Below, piece by piece: positions 9,149 to 18,150 of a DNA stretch of 64,000 bases (positions are counted from its first letter, which is position 1; every line of letters starts with the position of its first letter). A program made the translations under genes and the position numbers. Below the pieces are notes generated by a model. The model was not told the DNA's origin and did no database searches. It saw nothing but the letters and a program-made list of their open reading frames with translations. Source of the stretch: Streptomyces chattanoogensis (lineage in GTDB: Bacteria > Actinomycetota > Actinomycetes > Streptomycetales > Streptomycetaceae); contig NZ_LGKG01000185.1 in the NCBI RefSeq assembly GCF_001294335.1, forward strand, positions 1-64,000, in the 5' to 3' direction.

Positions 9149-10279
9149 ATGAGCCTGACGGGCACGCCCTTCTTCCTCACCTCCATCGCGCTTCTGATAG
9201 TCGCCGTCGTCCTGCCCCTCGGCCTGTGGGGACGGATAGCCGGGCCGCGCCTGGTGCGTACCCTCGCCCGGCTGCTGATGCTGCTGTTCGCGCAGGTCAC
9301 CGCCATCACCGTGGTCTTCGTCCTGGTCAACAACGCCAACAACCTCTACGACACCTGGGGCGATCTGCTCGGCACCGACAGCCATGTCCAGGCGGCCCAG
9401 GACCTCGGCCCGGACGGTATGGGCGGCCGGAAGATCAAGGACGAGCCCAAGCAGATCCAGCACTTCCGTCCGGCGGACGATCCGAGGATGGGCACCGGCG
9501 TCCGGATGACCGATCTCCAGGGCCGGATCTCCGGCGTCAGCGGCGAGGTGTACGTCTGGCTGCCGCCGCAGTACGACGACCCCGCCTACCGCCACACGAA
9601 GTTCCCCGTGGTCGAGCTGCTGCCCGGCTACCCCGGTTCGGCCAAGGCCTGGTTCGGCTCGCTGCACGCGGGCGAGCAGCTGCGGCCGCTGATGCAGCGC
9701 GGTGAGATCAAGCCGTTCATCCTGGTCTCGGCGCGGACGAACCTCCTCACCGGCGCCGACACCGGATGCGTCAACATCCCCGGCAAGGTCAACGCCGACA
9801 GCTGGCTCACCGTCGACGTCCGCAAGATGGTCATCGACAACTTCCGGGCCGGCGACAAGCCGGACTCCTGGGCGCTGGCCGGCTATTCCGCGGGAGCCCA
9901 CTGCGCCGCCAAGCTCGCGCTGTCCCACCCGGACCGCTACCGCGCCGCCGTCGCCATGTCCGGCTACAACGACCCGGCGCTCGAGCCCGACTCCCTCGCC
10001 GGAAAGGACCCCCAGCTGCGCGTCCGGTCCAACCCGATGCACATCCTGCAGACCGCCAACGCCGCCGGGCGCCCGCCGCGTACCGCCCTGTACGTCTCGG
10101 GCGCGGCGGGCGACGGCTACCAGGCGGGCATCGGCCTCCGGCAGCTGGCGAAGAGGCCGACGACGGTGACGGTGCAGCAGATCTCGGCGAACGCGGGCGG
10201 GCACACCACGGCGGTGTGGCGCAACCAGGTGCCGGAGATCTTCCGGTGGCTGGGCAGGCAGGTCCGGGTCACCCCGTAG
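9149..10279 (+). CDS. Membrane-anchored alpha/beta-hydrolase esterase
   Basis: The 376-residue product starts with two hydrophobic segments (about residues 8-28 and 36-60) that anchor it. A hydrolase domain of the esterase D/mycolyltransferase-like type follows: GEVYVWLPPQYDD, VVELLPGYPGS, the nucleophile motif GYSAG (Ser in ALAGYSAGAHCAAKLAL), and late Asp and His candidates (GAAGDG and NAGGHTTAVW). It would hydrolyse an ester outside the membrane; the substrate is unknown. ATG 9149 is preferred over the adjacent in-frame TTG 9146. A purine-rich gap of about 250 bases precedes it. Confidence 0.8.
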   Translation: MSLTGTPFFLTSIALLIVAVVLPLGLWGRIAGPRLVRTLARLLMLLFAQVTAITVVFVLVNNANNLYDTWGDLLGTDSHVQAAQDLGPDGMGGRKIKDEPKQIQHFRPADDPRMGTGVRMTDLQGRISGVSGEVYVWLPPQYDDPAYRHTKFPVVELLPGYPGSAKAWFGSLHAGEQLRPLMQRGEIKPFILVSARTNLLTGADTGCVNIPGKVNADSWLTVDVRKMVIDNFRAGDKPDSWALAGYSAGAHCAAKLALSHPDRYRAAVAMSGYNDPALEPDSLAGKDPQLRVRSNPMHILQTANAAGRPPRTALYVSGAAGDGYQAGIGLRQLAKRPTTVTVQQISANAGGHTTAVWRNQVPEIFRWLGRQVRVTP

Positions 10280-10305
10280 TGCCCGCTGCGTGCGGCCGTA
10301 CGGGC

Positions 10306-11343
10306 CTACGCCGGCCGCGTCGCCGCCGCGAACGGCATCTCGTCGACGGGCGCGATCCGCACCGGTGCGCCCGGGTGCGGGGCGTGGATCATCTTGCCGT
10401 CGCCGATGTAGAGGCCCACATGGCTGATGCCGGAGTAGAAGAACACAAGGTCTCCGGGGGCGAGTTCGGACCGGTCGATGCGCGGGCCGGAGCCGATCTG
10501 GGTGTAGGTGGTCCGGGGCAGCGAGACGCCGCCGGACTTCCACGCGGCCTGGGTCAGGCCCGAGCAGTCGAACGCCGAGGGGCCGGTCGCGCCCCAGACG
10601 TACGGTTTGCCGAGCGCGGCGTAGGCGAACGAAACGGCGCGTGCGGCACGGGAGCTGGGGGCCTGGGCGCCGGAGCGGGCCGGGTCCTCGGGTGCGGCGG
10701 CGGGCCCGGCCCCGGGCGACATCTGCCGCCGCTGCTCGTCCGTCAGCCGGTCCAGCAGCGCCTCGGCGGCGTCCAGTTTCCGCACGATCGTGACCCGCTG
10801 CCGCTTCAGGGCGGCCTCGCTGCGCTCCAGCCGCTCCGCGGTGGTCCTGGCGCGGTCGCGGACCTGGCGGACGCTGCCGAGCCGGCGCGCGTAACCGGCC
10901 ACCGCGTTCGCCTGGTGGCTGCCCGCGCGCTCCAGGACCGTGGCGCCGTCCAGATAGCGCTGGGGGTCGGCGGACATCATCAGCCGTACGGTCGGGTCCA
11001 CGCCGCCCGAGCGGTACTGACGTCCGGCCATGGTGCCCAGCTCGGCCTTGGCGGCGTTCAGTTTCTGCGTCCGGCGGACCGCCTCGTCCTGGAGCCGGGC
11101 CAGCTCCGCGCGTGCGGCGCCGGCCTCTTCCCTGGCGCCGTTGTAGTGCTGCGTCGCCACCTCTGCCTCCTGGTACAGCGCGTCGACCCGGCCCTTGACC
11201 TGGGCGGGGGTGGGGTGGGGAGCGGCCTGGCCGGTGCCGTCGAAGGCGGTGGCGCCGGCGGCGCCCGCGAGGGCCAGGGTCATGGCCTTGAGGGCTTTCG
11301 GGTGCTGCCTGGTCTTGCGGTGCGACGCCACGGGGGTCGTCAC
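10306..11343 (-). CDS. Secreted NlpC/P60 cell-wall endopeptidase
   Basis: The 345-residue product starts at GTG 11343 with AGGGAAGGA upstream. It has a signal peptide (KALKAMTLALAGAAGATAF), an N-terminal coiled coil (about residues 45-210) and a C-terminal NlpC/P60 domain. The catalytic Cys lies in AFDCSGLTQAAW, His in SGISHVGLYIG and the third polar residue in MIHAPHPG. These enzymes cleave D-Glu-to-diaminopimelate links in peptidoglycan, as in RipA-type hydrolases. A paralogue of the same architecture lies at 12107-13252. Unlike that one, I find no c-di-AMP riboswitch in its leader. It is convergent with the esterase gene. Confidence 0.9.
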   Translation of the reverse strand: MTTPVASHRKTRQHPKALKAMTLALAGAAGATAFDGTGQAAPHPTPAQVKGRVDALYQEAEVATQHYNGAREEAGAARAELARLQDEAVRRTQKLNAAKAELGTMAGRQYRSGGVDPTVRLMMSADPQRYLDGATVLERAGSHQANAVAGYARRLGSVRQVRDRARTTAERLERSEAALKRQRVTIVRKLDAAEALLDRLTDEQRRQMSPGAGPAAAPEDPARSGAQAPSSRAARAVSFAYAALGKPYVWGATGPSAFDCSGLTQAAWKSGGVSLPRTTYTQIGSGPRIDRSELAPGDLVFFYSGISHVGLYIGDGKMIHAPHPGAPVRIAPVDEMPFAAATRPA

Positions 11344-11562
11344 TTCCTTCCCTACGGGCCGGGGCCGACGCGAGGACGCTAAACCTGGCGGTCACGGCCC
11401 GGCGGCCAGATGCCCGTAATTGGCCGCTTTCGACCGGGGGTGACTCCCGGATGAGCGAGCCCTCACCGCGTACGCGCCGGGAGCGGTCTGCCCTGACCGA
11501 TGCGGCGATCACGGGCGCCCTGCCGAAGGGTGCGTGATATGCGGCGGATACGATCCCGCACT

Positions 11563-11916
11563 ATGGACGTAGTAACCAGTATCTTCGTCGGCCTGCACAT
11601 CATCGGTATCGCCTCCCTGCTGGGCGGCTTTCTGACGCAGATGAAGGCGATGAGTGCGGGTACGGCCCGCTTTGTGCCGGCCATGCTGCACGGCGCGCTG
11701 ACGATGCTGGTCACCGGCATCGTGCTGGTCGGGCTGAACCAGGCCCAGGACCACACGCTCAACAACATCAAGCTCGGCATCAAGATGGCCGTTCTGGTGG
11801 TGATCCTGGCGTTGGTCTACGTCAAGCGGGACGAGGAGCAGGTGGCCAAGCCGCTGTTCGGCGCGGTCGGCGGGCTCACGGTCGCCAACATCTTCATCGC
11901 GGTGCTCTGGACCTGA
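11563..11916 (+). CDS. Small four-helix membrane protein
   Basis: The 117-residue product starts MDVVTSIFVGLHIIG and has about four hydrophobic segments: 4-22, 36-56, 68-86 and 96-116. A positively charged turn, VKRDEEQ, sits before the last helix. No catalytic motif is seen, and the function is unknown. ATG 11563 has no clear ribosome binding site. A TACGAT box (11549-11554) lies nine bases upstream, so the message may be leaderless. It stands alone between two minus-strand hydrolase genes and ends at a strong terminator. Confidence 0.75.
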   Translation: MDVVTSIFVGLHIIGIASLLGGFLTQMKAMSAGTARFVPAMLHGALTMLVTGIVLVGLNQAQDHTLNNIKLGIKMAVLVVILALVYVKRDEEQVAKPLFGAVGGLTVANIFIAVLWT

Positions 11917-11957
11917 GGCCCGAAACCCGGCGCCGGTCCCGCCCGTACCTACGGCTC

Positions 11958-11993
11958 ACCGCGCGGTCGTCCCCGAGAGGACGACCGCGCGGT
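11958..11993. terminator. Strong hairpin, probably bidirectional terminator
   Basis: The arms accgcgcggtcgtcc (11958-11972) and ggacgaccgcgcggt (11979-11993) pair perfectly over 15 bp with a 6-nt loop. It follows the gene ending at 11916 and faces the 3' end of the minus-strand NlpC/P60 gene at 12107. No T-run follows, as is common in Streptomyces. Confidence 0.85.
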
Positions 11994-12106
11994 GGCGTGT
12001 GGGGGGTGGTGTGTGGGGGGTGGGTCTGGGGCAGCCATGCGGCAGGGGTGCTCGCGACCCTTGGGGGTTCCCCTTGAGGGAAAGCGCCGGCGCCGGCCGC
12101 GCCGGA

Positions 12107-13252
12107 TCAGCCGGGCCGGACGCTCCCGTAGATCGGCATGTAGTAGATCGACTCCTCGCGGACGTTGGCGCCCGGGTGCGGTGCGTGGATCATCTTGCCG
12201 TTGCCTATGTACATGCCGACGTGGCTGATGTCGTCGTAGAAGAAGACGAGGTCACCGGGCTGGAGATCCTTGGTGGCCACCCGCTCGCCGACCTTGACCT
12301 GGTCCCAGGTCGTACGGGGCAGATCGACCCCGGCCGCCTTCCACGCCGCCTGGGTCAGGCCCGAGCAGTCGTAGGAGCTGGGTCCGGTCGCGCCCCAGAC
12401 GTAGGGCTTGCCTATCTGGGCGCGGGCGAAGGCGAGGGCCTTCTCGGCCTGGGTGGACTGCGAGCCGCCGGTGGAGTCGCCGCCCGTCTGGCCGCCCGTC
12501 TGACCGCCGGTGGAGCCGCCGCCGTCCTGCTGCCGCTGGCGCTCGCGCTCCTGCTGCTTACGCGCCTCCTCCTCGGCCCGCCGCTTGGCCGCCGCCTCCC
12601 GCTCGCGCTCCAGCTGCGCGAGCCGCGCCTTCTCCTGCGCGGTCAGCCGGGACAGCAGCTGGCGGGCTTCGGCCAGCTTGTTCTGGACGGACTCCTTGGA
12701 CTGCTGCAGCGAGGTCTTGGTGTCCTGCAGCCGGTCCAGGCTCCGGGCCGCCTCGGCCCGCTGCCGGGCGGCCTGCGCAGCCTGCGCCTGGTAGTCGGTG
12801 ACCGCCTGCTTCTGCCGGCCGGTCAGCCGCTCCATCAGGTGCGTACGGTCGAAGAAGTCCTGCGGGTCCTTGGCGAGCATCAGCTGCGCGGTCGGGTTCA
12901 TGCCGCCGGTGCGGTACTGCGCCGAGGCGAAGGTGCCCAGCTCGCGACGGGACTCGTTCATCTTCTCCGCGCGCTTGGCGGCGGCGTCGAGAAGGTGGTT
13001 GACGGTGGCGCGCTGGTGGTCGACGTGCTCCTTGGCGGCGTTGTACTTCTGGGTGGCCACTTCGGCCTGGCGGTAGAGCCCGTCGACCTTCTGCTTGACC
13101 TCTTCGATGCTCGCCTTGGGCGCCCTGGGGGCGGCCTGGGCGGACTGCGAGAGCAGTGTGACCGAGGCGAGGGCGGCGGTGGTGAGCCCGGCCGCCGTAC
13201 GGCTTCCGGACGTGGTGAGAACGCGGGTGCGCGGCTTGCGATGCGACGCCAA
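12107..13252 (-). CDS. Secreted NlpC/P60 cell-wall endopeptidase, riboswitch-controlled
   Basis: The 381-residue product most likely starts at TTG 13252, nine bases after GGAAGGAG; the longer frame upstream crosses the riboswitch. It has a signal peptide (TTAALASVTLLSQSAQA), a long coiled coil (about residues 50-225) that becomes charged (KRRAEEEARKQQER), a Gly/Ser/Thr/Gln linker (GGQTGGQTGG) and an NlpC/P60 domain. The domain has the Cys motif YDCSGLTQAAW, His in DDISHVGMYIG and MIHAPHPG. It cleaves peptidoglycan peptides outside the membrane. Its domain order matches the paralogue at 10306-11343, with a longer linker. Confidence 0.9.
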   Translation of the reverse strand: MASHRKPRTRVLTTSGSRTAAGLTTAALASVTLLSQSAQAAPRAPKASIEEVKQKVDGLYRQAEVATQKYNAAKEHVDHQRATVNHLLDAAAKRAEKMNESRRELGTFASAQYRTGGMNPTAQLMLAKDPQDFFDRTHLMERLTGRQKQAVTDYQAQAAQAARQRAEAARSLDRLQDTKTSLQQSKESVQNKLAEARQLLSRLTAQEKARLAQLEREREAAAKRRAEEEARKQQERERQRQQDGGGSTGGQTGGQTGGDSTGGSQSTQAEKALAFARAQIGKPYVWGATGPSSYDCSGLTQAAWKAAGVDLPRTTWDQVKVGERVATKDLQPGDLVFFYDDISHVGMYIGNGKMIHAPHPGANVREESIYYMPIYGSVRPG

Positions 13253-13269
13253 GACCGGCAACTCCTTCC

Positions 13270-13440
13270 GTGGACCGCCTACCGGGTTAGCTGTCGGGTT
13301 CGGGCGGTGTCGCAGACGGAAGGCTTGCCCTACGGTCCGTACGTCCGCCCCTGGCGGCCGCACCGATCGATTCACCCCGGTGGTGCTGGTGGGTCCCCGG
13401 CTCCGGGTGCCTGGGGGCAGGGCCGGACTCGGCGGGGGCG
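13270..13440 (-). promoter_or_regulatory. c-di-AMP riboswitch (ydaO/yuaA type) before NlpC/P60 gene
   Basis: Read on the minus strand, the leader contains the core blocks of the ydaO class in order. These are GGGGACCCACC (13398-13388), GGGGTGAATCGATCGGTG (13378-13361) and CCGAACCCGACAGCTAACCC (13303-13284) followed by GGTAGGCGG. A CCGCC near 13430 can pair with the final GGCGG to form P1. This class binds cyclic di-AMP and is known to switch off wall hydrolase genes in actinobacteria. The boundaries are approximate. It ends about 20 bases before the TTG start. Confidence 0.85.
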
Positions 13441-13746
13441 GCCCGTGCGCACGCTGTCGTCCGCGGGGAGGCGGGCTGCCCGAGCAGGCACGGTAGCCAA
13501 CTCGTGTGGCCCCTGTGAAGGCTGATGTTCGATATGCCCGAAACCTTTTCGTTATCTGAAGGGCGCGGGGTCCAACGGCGGCCGGTGGGGACACTGCTGG
13601 CTGCTCGATGTCACGGGGCGCCTCCCCACAGTTCCTGTCGAAAACCTTGTGGAGCCCGCCCGACGCCGAAGCCCGCACGTCAAAGCCCGGACGACGAAGC
13701 CCGGAAGCCGGGCCCCGGCCGCCGGATCAGCAGACGTGGCCGCACG

Positions 13747-13769
13747 CTGTCAGTCCGGCGGCCTAGACT
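13747..13769 (+). promoter_or_regulatory. RecA_NDp-like DNA-damage promoter of pcrA
   Basis: CTGTCAGTC (13747-13755), an 8-base spacer and TAGACT (13764-13769) match the actinobacterial RecA_NDp pattern TTGTCAGTG-N8-TAnnnT at 7 of 9 and 3 of 3 positions. This pattern is recognised with PafBC in mycobacteria. The predicted transcription start falls at or just before ATG 13779, so pcrA is probably leaderless. Confidence 0.65.
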
Positions 13770-13778
13770 CGGTGGGCG

Positions 13779-16277
13779 ATGAGCAGCCTCTTTGACGACA
13801 GCTTCCTGGCGGACCTCGGCCCCAAGGGCGAGGACGAGCACCCGCCGCCGCCCGAGGACGAGCACGGCCCGGCCCCGGAGGAGATCCCCGCCGACCTCTT
13901 CGGCGGGAGGTTCGACGCGCCGGTGCCCCGCGAGGCGTACTACCGCGACGGCGCCGCCCGCCCCGCCGTCGACCCGGCCGCGCTGCTCGAGGGGCTCAAC
14001 GACGAGCAGAAGGCCGCCGTGGTGCATCACGGCAGCCCGCTGCTGATCGTCGCCGGCGCCGGCTCCGGCAAGACCCGGGTGCTCACCCACCGCATCGCTC
14101 ATCTGCTCGCCGAGCGCCATGTCCACCCCGGCCAGATCCTCGCGATCACGTTCACGAACAAGGCCGCGGGCGAGATGAAGGAGCGCGTGGAGGAGCTCGT
14201 CGGCCCGCGCGCCCACGCCATGTGGGTCTCCACCTTCCACAGCGCCTGCGTCCGCATCCTCCGCCGGGAAAGCAAGAAGCTGGGCTTCACCTCGTCCTTC
14301 TCGATCTACGACGCAGCCGACTCCAAGCGCCTGATGGCCCTGGTCTGCCGCGACCTCGACCTGGACCCCAAGCGCTTCCCGCCCAAGTCCTTCAGCGCCA
14401 AGATCTCCAACCTCAAGAACGAGCTCATCGACGAGGAGACCTTCGCCGGGACGGCCGCCGACGGTTTCGAGAAGACCCTGGCCGAGGCGTATGCGATGTA
14501 CCAGTCGCGGCTGCGCGAGGCCAACGCCCTGGACTTCGACGACATCATCATGACGACGGTCAATCTGCTCCAGGCCTTCCCGGATGTCGCCGAGCACTAC
14601 CGCCGCCGCTTCCGCCATGTCCTCGTCGACGAGTACCAGGACACCAACCACGCCCAGTACACCCTCGTCCGCGAACTGGTCGGCCCGGGGACCGCCGAGG
14701 TGCCCGCCGCCGAGCTGTGCGTCGTCGGCGACGCCGACCAGTCGATCTACGCCTTCCGCGGTGCCACGATCCGTAACATCCTCCAGTTCGAGGAGGACTA
14801 CCCGGACGCGACCACGATCCTGCTGGAGCAGAACTACCGCTCCAGCCAGACGATCCTGTCCGCCGCCAACGCCGTCATCGAGCGCAACGAGAACCGCCGC
14901 CCCAAGAACCTCTGGACGGACGCCGGCGCCGGCCCCAAGATCACCGGCTATGTCGCGGACACCGAGCACGACGAGGCGCAGTTCGTCGCCGACGAGATCG
15001 ACCGGCTGACGGACGCGGGCGACGCCAAGGCCGGCGAGGTCGCCGTCTTCTACCGCACCAACGCCCAGTCCCGTGTCTTCGAAGAGATCTTCATCCGGGT
15101 CGGGCTCCCGTACAAGGTCGTCGGCGGGGTGCGCTTCTACGAGCGCAAGGAGGTCCGCGACGTCCTCGCGTATCTGCGGGTGCTCGCCAACCCCGAGGAC
15201 TCCGTCCCGCTGCGCCGGATCCTCAACGTCCCCAAGCGCGGCATCGGCGAGCGTGCCGAGGCCATGATCGACGCCCTCTCCTCCCGCGAGAAGATCACCT
15301 TCCCGCAGGCGCTGCGCCGGGTCGACGAGGCGTACGGCATGGCCGCCCGCTCCGCCAACGCCGTCAAGCGCTTCAACGTCCTGATGGAGGAGCTGCGCAC
15401 GATCGTGGAGTCCGGCGCCGGGCCCGCCACGGTCCTGGAGGCCGTCCTGGAGCGTACGGGCTATCTCGCCGAGCTCCAGTCCTCCACCGACCCCCAGGAC
15501 GAGACCCGGATCGAGAACCTCCAGGAACTCGCCTCGGTGGCCCTGGAGTTCGAGCAGGAGCGGGGCGAGGCTGCGGCAGAGGGGGCTGCCGCCCCGGGTC
15601 CGGGCACGCTCTCGGAATTCCTCGAGCAGGTCGCGCTGGTCGCCGACTCCGACCAGATCCCCGACGACGACGAGGACGGCACGGGCGTCATCACGCTCAT
15701 GACGCTGCACACCGCCAAGGGCCTGGAATTCCCGGTCGTCTTCCTGACCGGCATGGAGGACGGCGTCTTCCCGCATATGCGCGCCCTGGGGCAGACCAAG
15801 GAGCTGGAGGAGGAGCGCCGGCTGGCCTATGTGGGCATCACGCGCGCCCGCGAGCGGCTGTACGTCACCCGCTCGACGATGCGCAGCGCCTGGGGCCAGC
15901 CCTCGTACAACCCGCCCTCCCGGTTCCTGGAGGAGATCCCGGACGGCTACGTGGAGTGGAAGCGTACGGGCCCGGCGACACCGTCCGCGTCCATGGGCGG
16001 GCTGTCGTCGCGCGGTGGGGGAGGCTTCGGCGGGGGCATCGGGGCCACGCTGTCGTCGGCCCGCTCGAAGGGCCCCAGCGGCTTCGCCACGCGCCGCGCC
16101 GGGGACCGCCAGGCGGTCTCGCTGGCCGTCGGCGACCGCGTCACCCACGACAGCTTCGGCCTGGGTACGGTCGTCGGCGTCAAGGGCAGCGGTGACAACG
16201 CCGAGGCGACCATCGACTTCGGCGGCGAGAAGCCCAAGCGGCTGCTGCTGCGGTATGCGCCGGTGGAGAAGCTGTAG
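13779..16277 (+). CDS. pcrA: ATP-dependent DNA helicase PcrA/UvrD
   Basis: The 832-residue product is a superfamily 1A helicase that unwinds DNA 3'-to-5' in repair and clears stalled complexes. Residues 1-60 are an acidic, Pro-rich extension. Motifs are in order: LNDEQKAAV (Q-motif region), Walker A GAGSGKTR, TFTNKAAGEMKER, DEYQDTNHAQY (motif II), GDADQSIYAFRGA (III), QNYRSSQ (IV), TLHTAKGLEFPVVFLTGMEDG (V) and VGITRARERLYVTRS (VI). The C-terminus has a Gly-rich linker and a Tudor-like module (VGDRVTHDSFGLGTVVGV) used by PcrA to bind RNA polymerase. Length is typical. A RecA_NDp-like promoter overlaps its start region. Confidence 0.96.
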   Translation: MSSLFDDSFLADLGPKGEDEHPPPPEDEHGPAPEEIPADLFGGRFDAPVPREAYYRDGAARPAVDPAALLEGLNDEQKAAVVHHGSPLLIVAGAGSGKTRVLTHRIAHLLAERHVHPGQILAITFTNKAAGEMKERVEELVGPRAHAMWVSTFHSACVRILRRESKKLGFTSSFSIYDAADSKRLMALVCRDLDLDPKRFPPKSFSAKISNLKNELIDEETFAGTAADGFEKTLAEAYAMYQSRLREANALDFDDIIMTTVNLLQAFPDVAEHYRRRFRHVLVDEYQDTNHAQYTLVRELVGPGTAEVPAAELCVVGDADQSIYAFRGATIRNILQFEEDYPDATTILLEQNYRSSQTILSAANAVIERNENRRPKNLWTDAGAGPKITGYVADTEHDEAQFVADEIDRLTDAGDAKAGEVAVFYRTNAQSRVFEEIFIRVGLPYKVVGGVRFYERKEVRDVLAYLRVLANPEDSVPLRRILNVPKRGIGERAEAMIDALSSREKITFPQALRRVDEAYGMAARSANAVKRFNVLMEELRTIVESGAGPATVLEAVLERTGYLAELQSSTDPQDETRIENLQELASVALEFEQERGEAAAEGAAAPGPGTLSEFLEQVALVADSDQIPDDDEDGTGVITLMTLHTAKGLEFPVVFLTGMEDGVFPHMRALGQTKELEEERRLAYVGITRARERLYVTRSTMRSAWGQPSYNPPSRFLEEIPDGYVEWKRTGPATPSASMGGLSSRGGGGFGGGIGATLSSARSKGPSGFATRRAGDRQAVSLAVGDRVTHDSFGLGTVVGVKGSGDNAEATIDFGGEKPKRLLLRYAPVEKL

Positions 16278-16318
16278 CGGTACAGCCCGCCCGACAAGGG
16301 GCGGGGCGGGGGCGGCGG

Positions 16319-17926
16319 TCAGTTCGGGTTGAGGCCGTGGCTGCGCAGCCACGGGATCGGGTCTATGGCCTCGTCCCCGCCGGGCCGCACCTCGAAGTGC
16401 AGATGCGGGCCGGTGGAGTTTCCGGAGTTGCCCGAGTAGGCAATGGTGTCACCGGCCTTGATCGAACCGGAACGGATCTTGGTGCTGCTGAGATGGCAGT
16501 ACCAGGTCTCCGTGCCGTCGGGCGACGTCACGATCGCCATGTTGCCGTAGGCGGAGTTCCACTGGGTGCGGATGGTGCCGTCGGTGGCGGCCATCACGGG
16601 GGTGCCGTAGCTGACCGGGAAGTCGATTCCGGTGTGGACGGACATCCAGTTCACACCGGCCTGGCCGAAGAGCGCGCTCAGGCCGTGCTCGGTGACCGGC
16701 AGCACGAACTTGGGCCGCAGGGCCTCCTTGCGGGCCGCCTCCTCCGCCGCGCGCTTCTTCTCGAGGGCCTGGCGTTCCTTGAGGTCGATCCGCTCCTGGG
16801 TGCGGTTCGCCCGGTCGCCGAAGTCCCGGGCGTCCGCGCTGAGTCCGGCGAGCTGGCTGTCGAGCCTCTTGTTGACCGCGGACGCCTTGACCGACGCCTC
16901 GTCCCCTGCGGCCTGGGTGGTCTTCTCGTCCTTCTTGTCGTCCCCGACGAACCCGGTGACGGAGGCGGCCGCGGCCGCGCACACGCCCATGGCGGCGACG
17001 GACGGCACCGCGACGGTCAGCAGCGCCGAGCGCTTGGCGGTACGGCGCCGGCCCCGGCCCCGTACGGCCTTCCCGGCCGCCGGTCCGACGACCCGCCGGG
17101 GCTCGGGGGCGGCGGCGGTGACCGGCATGGCCTGGGTCATCGCCTCGGCCACGGAGACGGCTTCGTCGGTAGTGCCGGCGGCGGGGTGGTCGCCGGCGGG
17201 CTCGGCGGGGGAGCCGGCCTCGAACCCGGCCGTCTCGAACTGGGCCGTCTCGAACTGGGCCGTCTCGAACCCGGCGTTTTCGTACGGCGAGGGGCCGGCC
17301 TGCGTGGGGATGTCGGCGAGCAGGTCCTGGTCCACGGTCGACCAGACCGCGGTGGCGTCATGGCCGGCGGTGTCGTAGGCGCCGGTGGCGTACGTGCCCG
17401 TGTCGTAGCTGCCGGGGTCGTAGCCGCCGAGGTCGTAGGTACCGGTGCCGTACGCGAGCTGCCCTTGCGGCTCGTACTGCTCGTACTGCTGGTACTGCTG
17501 CTCGGGACCGGAGGCCTCGTATGCGGTGTGGGCGTACGGGTCGGAGACGTCGTAGGCACCGGTGTCGTACGCGCCCGTCGTGGCGTAGCTTCCGGTGTCG
17601 TACGCACCGGTGCCGTCGTATGCGGTGGTGGCGTACGCACCCGTCTCGTAGCCGCCGTTGGCGTACGTGCCCGTGGCATACGTACCTGTGTCGTAGGTAC
17701 CCGCGTCATACGCGCCGGTCGCATACGTACCGGTGCCGTATGTATCGGCACCCGAGTCGTATTGACCCGTTGCGTATTGACCCGTTGCGTACTGGCCCGT
17801 TTCGTGCGAGCCGGGAAGTGAGCCGAAGAGAGGGTCGCCGTCGCCGTACTCGCCGTAGCCGGACGCGGAGTGCTGCTGCCCGTAGGCGTCATAGGTCGGG
17901 TAGCCCGATGGGTGACGGTCGTTCAC
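16319..17926 (-). CDS. M23-family peptidase with repeat-rich cytoplasmic arm
   Basis: The 535-residue product starts at GTG 17926. Residues 1 to about 250 are low-complexity and presumably cytoplasmic. They carry tandem TGTYATGAYD-like repeats (about 45-170) and an ETAQF triplet repeat. A basic stretch (GRGRRRTAKR), one membrane helix (SALLTVAVPSVAAMGVCAAAAASV), a coiled coil and a C-terminal M23 domain follow. Zinc ligands are visible in HTGIDFPV and in HLHFEVRPGG, with the extra HLSSTKI segment. M23 enzymes cut peptidoglycan cross-links or act as LytM regulators of other hydrolases. It is convergent with pcrA, only 41 bases away. No riboswitch is seen in its leader. Confidence 0.88.
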   Translation of the reverse strand: MNDRHPSGYPTYDAYGQQHSASGYGEYGDGDPLFGSLPGSHETGQYATGQYATGQYDSGADTYGTGTYATGAYDAGTYDTGTYATGTYANGGYETGAYATTAYDGTGAYDTGSYATTGAYDTGAYDVSDPYAHTAYEASGPEQQYQQYEQYEPQGQLAYGTGTYDLGGYDPGSYDTGTYATGAYDTAGHDATAVWSTVDQDLLADIPTQAGPSPYENAGFETAQFETAQFETAGFEAGSPAEPAGDHPAAGTTDEAVSVAEAMTQAMPVTAAAPEPRRVVGPAAGKAVRGRGRRRTAKRSALLTVAVPSVAAMGVCAAAAASVTGFVGDDKKDEKTTQAAGDEASVKASAVNKRLDSQLAGLSADARDFGDRANRTQERIDLKERQALEKKRAAEEAARKEALRPKFVLPVTEHGLSALFGQAGVNWMSVHTGIDFPVSYGTPVMAATDGTIRTQWNSAYGNMAIVTSPDGTETWYCHLSSTKIRSGSIKAGDTIAYSGNSGNSTGPHLHFEVRPGGDEAIDPIPWLRSHGLNPN

Positions 17927-18150
17927 CAACTTCTCTTTCGCCTCGGCAGCAGGAGAATTAGCGGCGACTGTACCCGGCGGTACGCGACGTCGACAATCTT
18001 CCAGAGGTTTCCGTCTCGGGGAGAACGGGCATTTGGCCGCCTTTCGGGAGCCCACATGCGAGTTTTTGGCGCGTCGTTCGAGATCTGTTCGAGGAAAAGT
18101 CGAGATCAGGTCATGAACTCCGGGCGGCCGCGGCGTGGCGTGCGATGCAT

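Larger units (their letters stand above)
13253..13778. other. Divergent intergenic region with riboswitch and pcrA promoter
   Basis: This 526-base gap holds the c-di-AMP riboswitch for the minus-strand hydrolase (about 13270-13440) and the RecA_NDp-like promoter of pcrA (13747-13769). Nothing else could be identified between about 13450 and 13740. Confidence 0.75.

Noticed and set aside
11344..11500. A second c-di-AMP riboswitch before the first NlpC/P60 gene
   Set aside because: None of the conserved blocks found at 13284-13398 occur here.
13253..13678. N-terminal extension of the NlpC/P60 gene to 13678
   Set aside because: It would translate the riboswitch. A TTG with a strong GGAAGGAG site directly precedes the signal peptide.
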